From CAIODY01 sp046051225 (GTDB lineage: Bacteria; Bacteroidota; Bacteroidia; Chitinophagales; CAIODY01), in assembly GCA_046051225.1 (NCBI GenBank), contig JBJOOR010000004.1:62001-126000 (forward strand): DNA of 64,000 nucleotides. Direction: 5' to 3'. Below, one piece after another: positions 33,717 through 42,672 of this stretch. Position 1 is the stretch's first letter, and each line of letters opens with the position of its first letter. Below the pieces are notes generated by a model. The model was given only the letters and a program-made list of their open reading frames with translations, was not told where the DNA came from and ran no database searches. Made by a program: the position numbers and the translations under genes.

Positions 33717-34322
33717 TTGAAAAAAATAGCACTTGTATTAACGATTTCATTTTTTATTTATACATGCTATGGGCAAAACAAAATTATTGCTGATTCTATA
33801 ACATGTAAACAATCTTTTAAATTAGCTATTCCAATTCATCGCATTCTATATGATTTGAATGATTATTTTATTTTCCGTCCTTGCCTCAAGGTGAGCTATG
33901 AATATAGATTAAGCAAAGTAATTTGCCCGAATATTCAAGTGGGGCTATTGTTTCCTAATAATTTGCTTTTAAATGTTGGTACAACATTTTATGTTGGGAA
34001 TAAAATTTATCTAAATAAAAAGAAAGATGTAAATGGTATTTATATTTCTCCTGAATTTATTTATAATAATACCAAGACGTTGTTCAATTTTAGATATGAT
34101 GAATATAAATGTAATGAAATGGGGTGGGCATGTTTGATTGGTTTTCAAAAAATATTTCTTCACAAAATAAAATCAGAATATTTTACAATAGATACATTTG
34201 GTGGACTTGGAAAGTCTACATTTATAACCTATTCAAAAAGCACACAATCGCCTAAGGATATAAGTTTTGCTACAAAATATTGGAAACCCTATTTTGGAAT
34301 TCAATTAGGTGTTTCATTTTAG
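33717..34322 (+). CDS. Secreted orphan protein, barrel-like
   Basis: A 201-residue protein starting with TTG (KKIALVLTISFFIYTCYGQ), which gives a normal signal peptide. No ATG fits better. The mature part is beta-rich with aromatic strand ends (VSYEYRLSKVICPNIQVGL, NVGTTFYVGNKIYLNKKKD, YWKPYFGIQLGVSF), like a small outer-membrane barrel. I do not recognise the family. The gene lies exactly between two copies of the prs 3' end, and its stop codon TAG is provided by the first bases of the second copy. Confidence 0.65.
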   Translation: MKKIALVLTISFFIYTCYGQNKIIADSITCKQSFKLAIPIHRILYDLNDYFIFRPCLKVSYEYRLSKVICPNIQVGLLFPNNLLLNVGTTFYVGNKIYLNKKKDVNGIYISPEFIYNNTKTLFNFRYDEYKCNEMGWACLIGFQKIFLHKIKSEYFTIDTFGGLGKSTFITYSKSTQSPKDISFATKYWKPYFGIQLGVSF

Positions 34323-34393
34323 CACAATTATTTGCAACCGCTATCAGAAATGCAGTTGAAAATAAATCAATTAATAGTTTATTTATTAGATAA
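34320..34393 (+). repeat. 74-bp direct repeat, copy 2 (displaced prs 3' end)
   Basis: A second copy of 33625-33698, offset 695 bases, including the prs stop codon. It is not attached to a prs gene. Confidence 0.95.
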
Positions 34394-34436
34394 GTTTAAT
34401 AAAACTTTCTGATACGTTGAGATTAATACACTCAAT

Positions 34437-34472
34437 AAAAAAAGCCGAATCAAATTTGATTCGGCTTTTTTT
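34437..34472. terminator. Bidirectional terminator
   Basis: AAAAAAAGCCGAATCAA / TTGATTCGGCTTTTTTT, a nearly perfect palindrome of 36 bases. It ends the POT transporter gene on the reverse strand and the prs region on the forward strand. Confidence 0.9.
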
Positions 34473-34486
34473 ATTGAGATGCAAAA

Positions 34487-36244
34487 TTACTTTACACCAT
34501 GCATCATTTTTTTCAATACAGGTGTAAGCAAAAATAATAAAATAGATGCAGCACCACAAAGCACTACAAACACCATAAAAAATTCGAATAAATTATGAAT
34601 TGTATAGCCTGCAAATACAGGATAAGCATCACTGATTTGATTAGCCGCTAATGTTTTTAATTGCTCGGCTGTGGGGGTAATAGTTCTATCTAATACAGCT
34701 TGTAAGTCAATTCCTAATTCGGTTGCTTTCTTAAATTTGTCGCCAGTGGCTGGTATCAATGAACCTAATGTTCCTGCTAAAGCATAGCCTGCGGCATTTG
34801 ATAAAAAGAATACACCAAATAATAAAGATGCAAAACGCTTAGGTGCTAATTTTCCAACCAATGATAAGCCGATGGGCGACAAACACAATTCACCAACTGT
34901 TTGAATTAAATAAAGTAGAATCAACCATTTAATGGCTAACAAACCACTATTGCCTAAATCTTTTACATTAAACGCAATAATAAAATAACTTAATGCGATA
35001 AAACCTAAGCCCATTGCTTGCTTCATGGTTGAGATGGGTTCCCATCCTTTAGCTCGTAATTTATCCCATAAGATACTAAATGGAAATGCAAATGAAAAAA
35101 CGAATAAGCCATTAAATATCTGAACCATTGATGGTGGCATATTCCAGCCGAAAAAGTTTCTATCAGTTTGGTTATCGGCAATAAATGTTAATGATGAACC
35201 TGCTTGTTCGAATGCTGCCCAAAAAAAGATAATAAAAAAGCCTACCATATAAATTACTAATATTCGATGTAATTCAATTTTAGTTAACGAACTATCAGTA
35301 ATAATTAAACCAGCTAATGTTAAACCACATGCGTAAATGATGGGATAGATTAATGCTTTTACAAAGTTGGTTCCTAAAAAACAAACAAATGATACATTGC
35401 CATTATGAATTAAATTAGTTAGAAATATACCTAAATTATTTGTACCCGTAAATAAATAATTAAACCCAAAAAATAATACTACAAATGCAATAGCAGCCAT
35501 TACTAATGAACGATTAGAGAACACAGCTTGTTGTGCTTCGCCTTCTTCATAATGAGAAGCATCGTTGTGCTTCGGAAGTCCACCTAATGGCTTTCCTTCG
35601 GGTGTTACTACGTATTTATTTTTTAAGAAAAAGAAAACTGCTGTACCTACCAACATTGCCATTGATGCAGCTAAAAATCCCCACTTAAAAGCATGAATAT
35701 CACGAATGCCACCAGCATCTTTTACATCTCCAATTAAAGGGCAAATTAACTGACCCAAAAATGCACCTAAATTTATTCCCATGTAAAAAATGGTAAAGGC
35801 TGTATCCAATTTTGATTTTTCTTGTTTTGGATAAAGGCTTCCCACCATTGATGAAATGTTGGGTTTAAAAAAGCCATTTCCAAAAATAATAACGCCTAAG
35901 GCTATCCACATTAAGTTATTGGCTAAATCTAAATTATTACCAAAAACCGAAGCACTTGTAAACAACAATAATTGCCCAGCCGCCATCATTAATCCACCCA
36001 ACAAAATACAATTTCTATTTCCAAAAAATTTATCAGCAATAAAACCACCCAACATAGGCGTTAAATAACAAAGCCCTAAAAAGCCACCATAAATTAATGA
36101 TGCATCGCCTTCTTTCATCATTAACGAATTAACCATAAATAAGGTAAGAATGGCTCTCATGCCATAGAAGTTGAATCGCTCCCACATTTCGGTGCCAAAT
36201 AAAACCCAAAGTCCTTTTGGGTGTGATTGTTTTGTTTCAGCCAT
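34487..36244 (-). CDS. POT/PTR-family peptide transporter
   Basis: A 585-residue proton-coupled oligopeptide transporter. The N-terminal GLWVLFGTEMWERFNFYGMR contains the ExxERFxYYG-type motif (EMWERFNFYG), and GGFIADKFFGNRNCI is the MFS motif A. The second PTR signature lies in FTIFYMGINLGAFLGQLICP. About 14 membrane helices are present, more than the basic 12, as in bacterial POT proteins. It imports di- and tripeptides with protons across the inner membrane. Confidence 0.94.
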   Translation of the reverse strand: MAETKQSHPKGLWVLFGTEMWERFNFYGMRAILTLFMVNSLMMKEGDASLIYGGFLGLCYLTPMLGGFIADKFFGNRNCILLGGLMMAAGQLLLFTSASVFGNNLDLANNLMWIALGVIIFGNGFFKPNISSMVGSLYPKQEKSKLDTAFTIFYMGINLGAFLGQLICPLIGDVKDAGGIRDIHAFKWGFLAASMAMLVGTAVFFFLKNKYVVTPEGKPLGGLPKHNDASHYEEGEAQQAVFSNRSLVMAAIAFVVLFFGFNYLFTGTNNLGIFLTNLIHNGNVSFVCFLGTNFVKALIYPIIYACGLTLAGLIITDSSLTKIELHRILVIYMVGFFIIFFWAAFEQAGSSLTFIADNQTDRNFFGWNMPPSMVQIFNGLFVFSFAFPFSILWDKLRAKGWEPISTMKQAMGLGFIALSYFIIAFNVKDLGNSGLLAIKWLILLYLIQTVGELCLSPIGLSLVGKLAPKRFASLLFGVFFLSNAAGYALAGTLGSLIPATGDKFKKATELGIDLQAVLDRTITPTAEQLKTLAANQISDAYPVFAGYTIHNLFEFFMVFVVLCGAASILLFLLTPVLKKMMHGVK

Positions 36245-36355
36245 AAAGTGAATTTAGTTTTTTAGTGATTAATGTTTTTTTGATTGGTGTAAATATGCAA
36301 AATAAAATCTTGAATTTTTATAGAAATAAAATTCAGCATTTTTATAAAGTAGTAT

Positions 36356-37693
36356 TTAATTGCTTTTATTAGATAAAGCCGTGGCAGATGGCGTTACATA
36401 AATAGGAACGCTAAATACATTGCTTGTACAACCATCTTGTGTGATAGATAGCGATGGATAAAAGATTACAGGTGTGTTGTAATTATTTTTGAATAATACC
36501 TGAATGGTTTTATTTTTATCAGATGAAATAATATTTCCTTCTGGAAAATTCCAATTGTATTTTATTTCGCCACCATCAGTGCAAGCAAATACATCGCCTA
36601 AGCTAAATTTAATAATGCCCCCCGAATGCAGAGTGTCTTTATTCACTGTATAATCGGCTAATATGGTTGGGTAAATTTCTAAAGCAACCGAATCAATATC
36701 CGAATAGCAACCTTGCTGAATTACTTGTAATCTAATTTGATCGGATGTAATATTTTCAGAAATATTATAATACGTTACTTTTTGATTAGCGCCATCTACT
36801 GGCGGATTGGCATCAATGCCCGAACCAAAATCCCAAATATATTTTGTAGTAGAATCACGAATACATGTTTTAGCAATCACCGTCATTTGTTCGCCATTGC
36901 AAGGCTTTTCATTGCTCACCATTATTTTAGCCGATGGCGATACTATTTTTACTTTTTTAGTAGCATAAGCCACACATCCATCTTGGGTTAGTTTTAAGGT
37001 AATATTTTTATAAATGGGTTTACCATCGGTACAAGTTACATCCCAAGCCACTTTTTTATGCATATCCGAACTGGTAAGCGATGTTTTACCACCATCAAAT
37101 GCCCATTCGCCTTTTGCATCGCCGCCCCAATCGTTAAAATTGCCTGTAAAATCTACATTTAAAAATTGCAGATTACAAAGTTTTTGAGCCGATATAGTAA
37201 AGCTAGGATTAGGCGGTGGCAATACTTCTATCGAATCTGTAAATACTTTTGATGGCCAATATTTTTTGGCATCGCCACTAATTTGAATTTTAATTACATA
37301 AATACCAGGCTGCAAAAAATGCCCATAAATAGTATTCTTATCTCTTTCGTGATAAAAGCTTACGCTATCAGGCAATACCCAATTATAGCTTACATCTTCA
37401 AAGCTTTTTCCATTACCTCGGTAATTAATTTGAACCGAATCGCCAAAGCAAATTTGCTTTTTGTTCATCGTAAATGATGCCGTTAATCTAACCACACCTA
37501 CGGGCAACATTTTATCATTGGGAACAAAAATGGCTTTTTCTTGTTTTGCAGATGGTTGTTTGATAGGTGGATTTTTAATGCTAATCCAATTGTCTTTACG
37601 TTTTTGTTTAAGCCAAACTTGTGCTGATGCATTGTTTGACCAAATGCACAGCATAACAACTGAACCAATAAAAGCAGCAAAAATTATTTTCAT
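36356..37693 (-). CDS. Secreted protein with PKD-like domains
   Basis: A 445-residue exported protein with a signal peptide ending NASAQ. It contains three or four Ig-like/PKD-type sandwiches, recognised by segments such as DVSYNWVLPDSVSFY, TKYIWDFGSGIDANPP and EIKYNWNFPEGNIIS, separated by cysteine-containing loops (KQICFGDSVQINYRG, EKPCNGEQMTVIA). No C-terminal type IX sorting domain is evident. A surface or periplasmic binding role is possible. It is divergent from lon. Confidence 0.75.
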   Translation of the reverse strand: MKIIFAAFIGSVVMLCIWSNNASAQVWLKQKRKDNWISIKNPPIKQPSAKQEKAIFVPNDKMLPVGVVRLTASFTMNKKQICFGDSVQINYRGNGKSFEDVSYNWVLPDSVSFYHERDKNTIYGHFLQPGIYVIKIQISGDAKKYWPSKVFTDSIEVLPPPNPSFTISAQKLCNLQFLNVDFTGNFNDWGGDAKGEWAFDGGKTSLTSSDMHKKVAWDVTCTDGKPIYKNITLKLTQDGCVAYATKKVKIVSPSAKIMVSNEKPCNGEQMTVIAKTCIRDSTTKYIWDFGSGIDANPPVDGANQKVTYYNISENITSDQIRLQVIQQGCYSDIDSVALEIYPTILADYTVNKDTLHSGGIIKFSLGDVFACTDGGEIKYNWNFPEGNIISSDKNKTIQVLFKNNYNTPVIFYPSLSITQDGCTSNVFSVPIYVTPSATALSNKSN

Positions 37694-37800
37694 AAATTAA
37701 CCTTACACAAACATTCTTATTTATTTTGACACATTCAAAATTAAACATAATCAATTATTAACAGCATAAATGTGTAAGTGTTTTTAAGTTGTAAAACCCT

Positions 37801-37808
37801 TACATTTG
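37801..37808 (+). promoter_or_regulatory. -7 element before lon
   Basis: TACATTTG fits TAnnTTTG. The leader then contains the small hairpin CCCGA-AAAA-TCGGG (37812-37825) before the start codon at 37842. Confidence 0.6.
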
Positions 37809-37841
37809 CATCCCGAAAAATCGGGACCAAAAAAAATAACG

Positions 37842-40247
37842 ATGAGCGATAATTTTATTTTTACAAATATTGAAAGCGATGAGGCATTAGATTTTATGCC
37901 CATGATACCGATGGTAGAAGATGATGATACTGCAAAAAATGATTTTGCATCCGAGTTGCCCATTATGCCTTTAAAAAATACGGTGCTTTATCCTGGCGTT
38001 GTAATTCCGATTACGGTGGGCAGAGATAAATCTATTGCGGCATTGCAAGAAGCCAATAAAACCAATAAATTATTGGCTGTGTTGGCGCAAAAAGAAGATA
38101 CTGCCGATGCTACTATCGACCAATTGCACAGCATTGGCACGGTAGCAAAAATTTTGAAATTATTAAAAATGCCCGATGGCACTACTACTGTAATTTTGCA
38201 AGGCAGAAACCGAGTTCGGGTTACCGAATTTATTAGCGATGACCCATTTTTAAAAGCAAAAATTGAATTGCTTTCAGAAGAAACTATTGCAGCAAAAACA
38301 GATGAAGAATTTGATGCTACAGTTAGCAATTTAAAAGACCAAGCCATCATCTTTGCCAAGCTATCGCAAAATATACCACAAGAGGCTGGTATGATTATTA
38401 GAAATATTGATAATCCTGCATTCCTGCTGCATTTTGTGGCATCTAATCTTAATTTGCCTGTGCCCGATAAACAAAGTATTTTGCAAACTGATAGTTTGAA
38501 AGAACGTGTGAAAATGGTATTAAAATATATCAATCACGAGATTCAATTATTAGAATTAAAAAATCAAATTCAGAACAAAACCAGACAAGATTTAGATAAG
38601 CAACAACGTGAATATTTTTTGAATCAACAATTAAAAACGATTCAAGAAGAATTAGGATTTGATGACAATAAAAAAGATTTAGCTAACCTAAAAGAACGGG
38701 GCTTAAAAAAGCAATTTACCGAAGATGCTAAAAAATTATTTAACCGTGAGTTAGATAAATTAAACAGAATGCATCCTGCATCAGCCGAGTATTCGGTGGC
38801 TTATAATTATGTAGAAACTTTATTGGATTTGCCTTGGAACGAATTTACAAAAGATAATTTTGAATTAACACATGCCGAAGAAACATTGCATGACGACCAT
38901 TATGGATTGGATAAAATAAAGAAACGTATTTTAGAATATTTGGCTGTATTGAAATTAAAAGGCGATATGAAATCGCCGATACTTTGTTTTGTAGGCCCTC
39001 CAGGTGTTGGTAAAACTTCTTTAGGAAAATCTATTGCAAAAGCATTAGATAGAAAATTTGTACGCATCAGTTTAGGTGGTGTGCATGATGAAGCCGAAAT
39101 ACGAGGGCATCGTAAAACCTATATTGGCGCTATGCCTGGTCGTATTGTACAATCATTAAAAAAAGTACAAAGCAGTAATCCTGTTTTTATTTTAGATGAG
39201 ATTGATAAAATAGGGCAAGACCATCGCAGCGACCCATCATCGGCTTTATTAGAGGTGTTAGACCCTGAACAGAACTCACATTTTTATGATAATTTTTTAG
39301 AATTAGAATTTGATTTATCTAAAATTTTATTCATTGCCACTGCCAATTCATTACAAACCATTCAGCCTGCATTACGTGATAGAATGGAGATTATAGAAGT
39401 AAGCGGTTATTCATTAGAAGAAAAAATGGAGATAGCTAAGAAGTATTTAATCACCAAACAACGTGAAGCTCACGGCTTAAAATCATCGCAAATAAAAATA
39501 TCTAATGCCGCATTGCAAACATTGATTGATGGTTATACCCGTGAAAGTGGTGTACGTGAATTAGATAGACAAATAGCAGCATTGATGCGTAATACAGCCA
39601 AATCGGTAGCAACGGATGAAAGCTACGATACCAATATTACTGTTGAAAAAGTGCAAGATGTATTGGGCAAAATACGCTACGACCGTGAAATGTTTAAAGA
39701 GCAAAATCCGCCTGGTGTGGCTGTGGGATTGGCTTGGACATCTGTAGGTGGCGAATTGCTGTATATTGAAGCCATTAAGTACGAAGGTAAAGATGGTTTA
39801 AAATTATCGGGGCAATTGGGCGATGTGATGAAAGAATCGGCACAGGCGGCCTTTACATTTATAAAATCGAATGCTAAAAAATTAAATATTGATAATTCGG
39901 TTTTTGAAAAAGAAACCATACATATACATGTGCCCGAAGGCGCTACGCCTAAAGATGGCCCAAGTGCTGGTATTACTATGCTTACAGCCATTACATCTTT
40001 GCTTACCAACCGCAAAGTAAAACCACTATTAGCTATGAGTGGCGAAATAACTTTACGTGGCAAAGTATTGCCTGTGGGTGGCATTAAAGAAAAAATATTA
40101 GCTGCCAAACGGGCTGGTATGAAAGAGATAATATTGTGTAAAATGAACCGCAAAGATGTGGAAGAAATTAACCAAGATTTTTTAGGCAATCTGCAATTTC
40201 ATTATGTAGATAGGATGACCGATGTATTGGATATTGCATTGGTGTAA
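37842..40247 (+). CDS. lon: ATP-dependent Lon protease
   Basis: The start at ATG 37842 (MSDNFIFTNIESDEALDF) is chosen because upstream codons overlap the promoter. The 801-residue LonA has an N-terminal substrate domain (ELPIMPLKNTVLYPGVVIPI), a coiled-coil region, an AAA+ module with Walker A GPPGVGKTSLGKS, Walker B VFILDEIDKI, and a C-terminal Ser-Lys protease domain. The catalytic Ser is in PKDGPSAGITM and the Lys in the KVLPVGGIKEK region. It degrades misfolded and regulatory proteins in the cytoplasm. Confidence 0.97.
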   Translation: MSDNFIFTNIESDEALDFMPMIPMVEDDDTAKNDFASELPIMPLKNTVLYPGVVIPITVGRDKSIAALQEANKTNKLLAVLAQKEDTADATIDQLHSIGTVAKILKLLKMPDGTTTVILQGRNRVRVTEFISDDPFLKAKIELLSEETIAAKTDEEFDATVSNLKDQAIIFAKLSQNIPQEAGMIIRNIDNPAFLLHFVASNLNLPVPDKQSILQTDSLKERVKMVLKYINHEIQLLELKNQIQNKTRQDLDKQQREYFLNQQLKTIQEELGFDDNKKDLANLKERGLKKQFTEDAKKLFNRELDKLNRMHPASAEYSVAYNYVETLLDLPWNEFTKDNFELTHAEETLHDDHYGLDKIKKRILEYLAVLKLKGDMKSPILCFVGPPGVGKTSLGKSIAKALDRKFVRISLGGVHDEAEIRGHRKTYIGAMPGRIVQSLKKVQSSNPVFILDEIDKIGQDHRSDPSSALLEVLDPEQNSHFYDNFLELEFDLSKILFIATANSLQTIQPALRDRMEIIEVSGYSLEEKMEIAKKYLITKQREAHGLKSSQIKISNAALQTLIDGYTRESGVRELDRQIAALMRNTAKSVATDESYDTNITVEKVQDVLGKIRYDREMFKEQNPPGVAVGLAWTSVGGELLYIEAIKYEGKDGLKLSGQLGDVMKESAQAAFTFIKSNAKKLNIDNSVFEKETIHIHVPEGATPKDGPSAGITMLTAITSLLTNRKVKPLLAMSGEITLRGKVLPVGGIKEKILAAKRAGMKEIILCKMNRKDVEEINQDFLGNLQFHYVDRMTDVLDIALV

Positions 40248-40256
40248 AACCCAAAA

Positions 40257-40282
40257 ATGCTTTCAGAAATTTCTGAAAGCAT
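40257..40282 (+). terminator. Hairpin after lon
   Basis: A perfect 13-bp palindrome, ATGCTTTCAGAAA / TTTCTGAAAGCAT, ten bases after the lon stop. The T run is poor, so termination may be weak. Confidence 0.6.
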
Positions 40283-40285
40283 TTG

Positions 40286-40381
40286 TAATTTGATAAGTAT
40301 TTTTCATTTTCAATAAAGTATATTTGGTGATTGAATACTTTAAAATAGTATGTGGTGAGTGGAACCACTAACCAAGGCGAA
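40286..40381 (+). repeat. 96-bp direct repeat, copy 1
   Basis: Matches 41046-41141 with three mismatches (40348, 40358, 40375). It contains TATATTTG (40319-40326), a -7 promoter match, and a 10-bp hairpin around the core AGTG-GAAC-CACT (40352-40375). Confidence 0.95.
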
Positions 40382-40394
40382 GTTAGATAAAGCT

Positions 40395-40970
40395 ATGAAA
40401 AATATATATATTATAGGACTTATAGTCAGTTTGCTGTTTGTTATTATTGTATTTTCTTTCCCTAAGGAACGAACAATTAAAGTGGATGCAATAGTATCAA
40501 ATAGGACGTTCAATGCGTTAATAGATAGTACCAACAAAAAGGTAGTTGATTTATCAGTATCTTTAGATTTATTAGATATTTATGAATTTAAAAGAATTTA
40601 TGCTCGACCTCAAAAATATTTACTTGATGCAAAAGTTTTCCTATCAGACTCTTTAAAAAGTGAACAACAAAAAGAAATCGTAATTTATTCTATGAAATCT
40701 TTAGATAAGCAATTGTACATCAATTTTTTAAGTTATTGTGCAGACTTGTACAAATCTCATCAGATATCAGAAAAAGTAATTATGCTTGCACTTCACGATA
40801 ATTATGAATTTAATAATTTAATAGAATTAAATTTTTATTCTCCTAAAGTAAGTATTTCTTTAAATAAAATAAAAAGTGTAGGAAATATAAAGGTAAATGA
40901 ATTAGTCGATAAAATTCTATCTGGGAGGCTATGGTATGAAGAATGGATAGACCAATTATACATTAACTAA
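40395..40970 (+). CDS. Membrane-anchored orphan protein
   Basis: A 191-residue protein, starting at ATG 40395. A GTG 36 bases upstream lies inside the repeat and is less likely. One N-terminal membrane helix (IYIIGLIVSLLFVIIVF) is followed by a helical, charged periplasmic part of about 165 residues without a recognised domain. It lies exactly between two 96-bp direct repeats downstream of lon; the first repeat may supply its promoter. I do not recognise the family. Confidence 0.6.
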   Translation: MKNIYIIGLIVSLLFVIIVFSFPKERTIKVDAIVSNRTFNALIDSTNKKVVDLSVSLDLLDIYEFKRIYARPQKYLLDAKVFLSDSLKSEQQKEIVIYSMKSLDKQLYINFLSYCADLYKSHQISEKVIMLALHDNYEFNNLIELNFYSPKVSISLNKIKSVGNIKVNELVDKILSGRLWYEEWIDQLYIN

Positions 40971-40990
40971 ATAACTAAAATATTTCTGCC

Positions 40991-41014
40991 GAGATGATTG
41001 TCCTCACTCATCTC
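40991..41014. repeat. Hairpin related to the AGTG-CACT group
   Basis: GAGATGATTG / CACTCATCTC around TCCT, a 10-bp stem with one T-C mismatch. On the reverse strand it reads GAGATGAGTG-AGGA and is followed by CGGC. It lies between the orphan gene and the second 96-bp repeat. Confidence 0.5.
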
Positions 41015-41045
41015 TAAATTGGTTTATTAAAAGTAGTTTTAAAAA

Positions 41046-41141
41046 TAATTTGATAAGTATTTTTCATTTTCAATAAAGTATATTTGGTGATTGAATACTT
41101 TAAAATAATATGTGGTGGGTGGAACCACTAACCACGGCGAA
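41046..41141 (+). repeat. 96-bp direct repeat, copy 2
   Basis: A copy of 40286-40381, offset 760 bases, with its own TATATTTG (41079-41086) and hairpin (41112-41135). The outermost hairpin pair, broken in copy 1, is G-C here. Confidence 0.95.
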
Positions 41142-41170
41142 AAGGCGATGTGATATTATTGAGGTAGCAA

Positions 41171-42619
41171 TTAATGAAATTCATAAGCACCAATATCGGG
41201 CAAACCATTGCGATTGTAATCATCTAAATCATCAATTATACTTATAGATTTACCAGCATCAATAGCCAGCGAATGGATAAGCAAATGCATATCAGCATAA
41301 TTTGATTTAAATAAAGGATCGTTGTTTACCATACAATTTATAAAGTGTGTTGGTGCAGATGTGGTAGCAATATCTGTTCGCAACATACAATTTTCAAACA
41401 CATAATTGTAGGTTGTTCCTACGCCTTGATCTTGATCTATCACAATTTCTTTATCCTTATCAATATTGCCATAAATTATACAATTGGTAAAATTTGCATC
41501 AACAGGTGCTAAAATAGCTGTAGAGCTAAATGCAGCCCAATTGCTTATTCTTAACACAGCATCATTATGCTGAATATTGCTGCTTGTAAAATTAGCAACT
41601 GTGCAATTTGTAAATTTATTTGTACCGCCAAACAACAATTGCAACACATTTTTATTGCAATTAAAAAATACAGAATTAGTGGCTGTAATATCAGCTAAGA
41701 AGCTAAACACGGCGCTTTCATCACAATTTTTAATAATACATTTATCTAAATTAATAACAGGTTTATTACTAATGTTATAATCGGATGCAATAGATGATGA
41801 ACTTGAGCCAGCAATAATTCCATCGGTAGCATTTTTAATAATACAGTGCATTAATGAACAAGGCTGGCAGCCACGAATAAAAACCAAACCGCCCCATTGC
41901 CCTGGCAAATCATCATAATAATGTTCCAATCTATCGCCTTGAAACACAATGCTATCCGATTTTGTACCCAATGCCGATAAACCACCATATACATACAAAT
42001 AAGAATTTTTGTGCAAATAAATTTTAGTTCCTTGCTGAATAGTAACGGTTGAATTTTTATCAACCACCCCAATGCCTAATACCAAGTGTGGTTTATCATT
42101 TTTCCAAATTTCTAATGCCCCTACATGAAATGTATCTAATTTATTAAACAAATCATGCTTTTGTTTATGCAAATAAACATCCTGTCCATAAGCCTGCAAC
42201 ACCACTTGTTGCGAATTATTATTCGTATTTATTAATACTTTATCATAAACCACAATTGGGTTATTTTTATTTTGTGGATTAACTTTTACTGATACAAAAA
42301 CATAAATACTATCATGCGCTTCCATTTCAACATCGGTTTGGCTATTAGCCGATACGCCATCAATATTCAAATGAAACATAGATGCCGAGCCACCTTCAAG
42401 CACAATGCTGTTTATTTTTAGTCGTTGATTATATGGATTATAAATTTTGAAATATCCAGTGGTTGAACCAATAGTTGTAAATACAGTATCAAACGAAAGT
42501 GTATCTGTTGAAAAACTAACAGTAGGCGTACCACTAAAAAATTTATCCTTTTTACAAGCATTTAAAAATGCCATTATAAAAAGAGAAAGAATAAAAATTT
42601 TGATTGAATGTTTCATCAT
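41171..42619 (-). CDS. Beta-helix lipoprotein
   Basis: A 482-residue lipoprotein with lipobox FLNAC (Cys22). Residues 30-150 form an ASH/Ig-like beta domain (TDTLSFDTVFTTIGSTTGYF, then MEAHDSIYVFVSV). From about 190 to 460 it is a right-handed parallel beta-helix of pectate-lyase-like repeats: VTIQQGTKIYLHKNSYLYVY, CIIKNATDGIIAGS, CTVANFTSSNIQHNDAVL. It ends LPDIGAYEF, a common end of this family. Likely surface-exposed; polysaccharide binding or lysis is possible but no catalytic residues are clear. Confidence 0.8.
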   Translation of the reverse strand: MMKHSIKIFILSLFIMAFLNACKKDKFFSGTPTVSFSTDTLSFDTVFTTIGSTTGYFKIYNPYNQRLKINSIVLEGGSASMFHLNIDGVSANSQTDVEMEAHDSIYVFVSVKVNPQNKNNPIVVYDKVLINTNNNSQQVVLQAYGQDVYLHKQKHDLFNKLDTFHVGALEIWKNDKPHLVLGIGVVDKNSTVTIQQGTKIYLHKNSYLYVYGGLSALGTKSDSIVFQGDRLEHYYDDLPGQWGGLVFIRGCQPCSLMHCIIKNATDGIIAGSSSSSIASDYNISNKPVINLDKCIIKNCDESAVFSFLADITATNSVFFNCNKNVLQLLFGGTNKFTNCTVANFTSSNIQHNDAVLRISNWAAFSSTAILAPVDANFTNCIIYGNIDKDKEIVIDQDQGVGTTYNYVFENCMLRTDIATTSAPTHFINCMVNNDPLFKSNYADMHLLIHSLAIDAGKSISIIDDLDDYNRNGLPDIGAYEFH

Positions 42620-42672
42620 TGCAACAACGAAAGAAAGAAAAAAAAATTATATGGTAAAGGCTATCTGATTTT

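Noticed and set aside
37806..37841. Upstream start for lon
   Set aside because: It would overlap the -7 promoter element and the leader hairpin.
40359..40394. GTG start extending the orphan gene by 12 codons
   Set aside because: These codons lie in the 96-bp repeat and its hairpin; the ATG at 40395 directly precedes the membrane helix.
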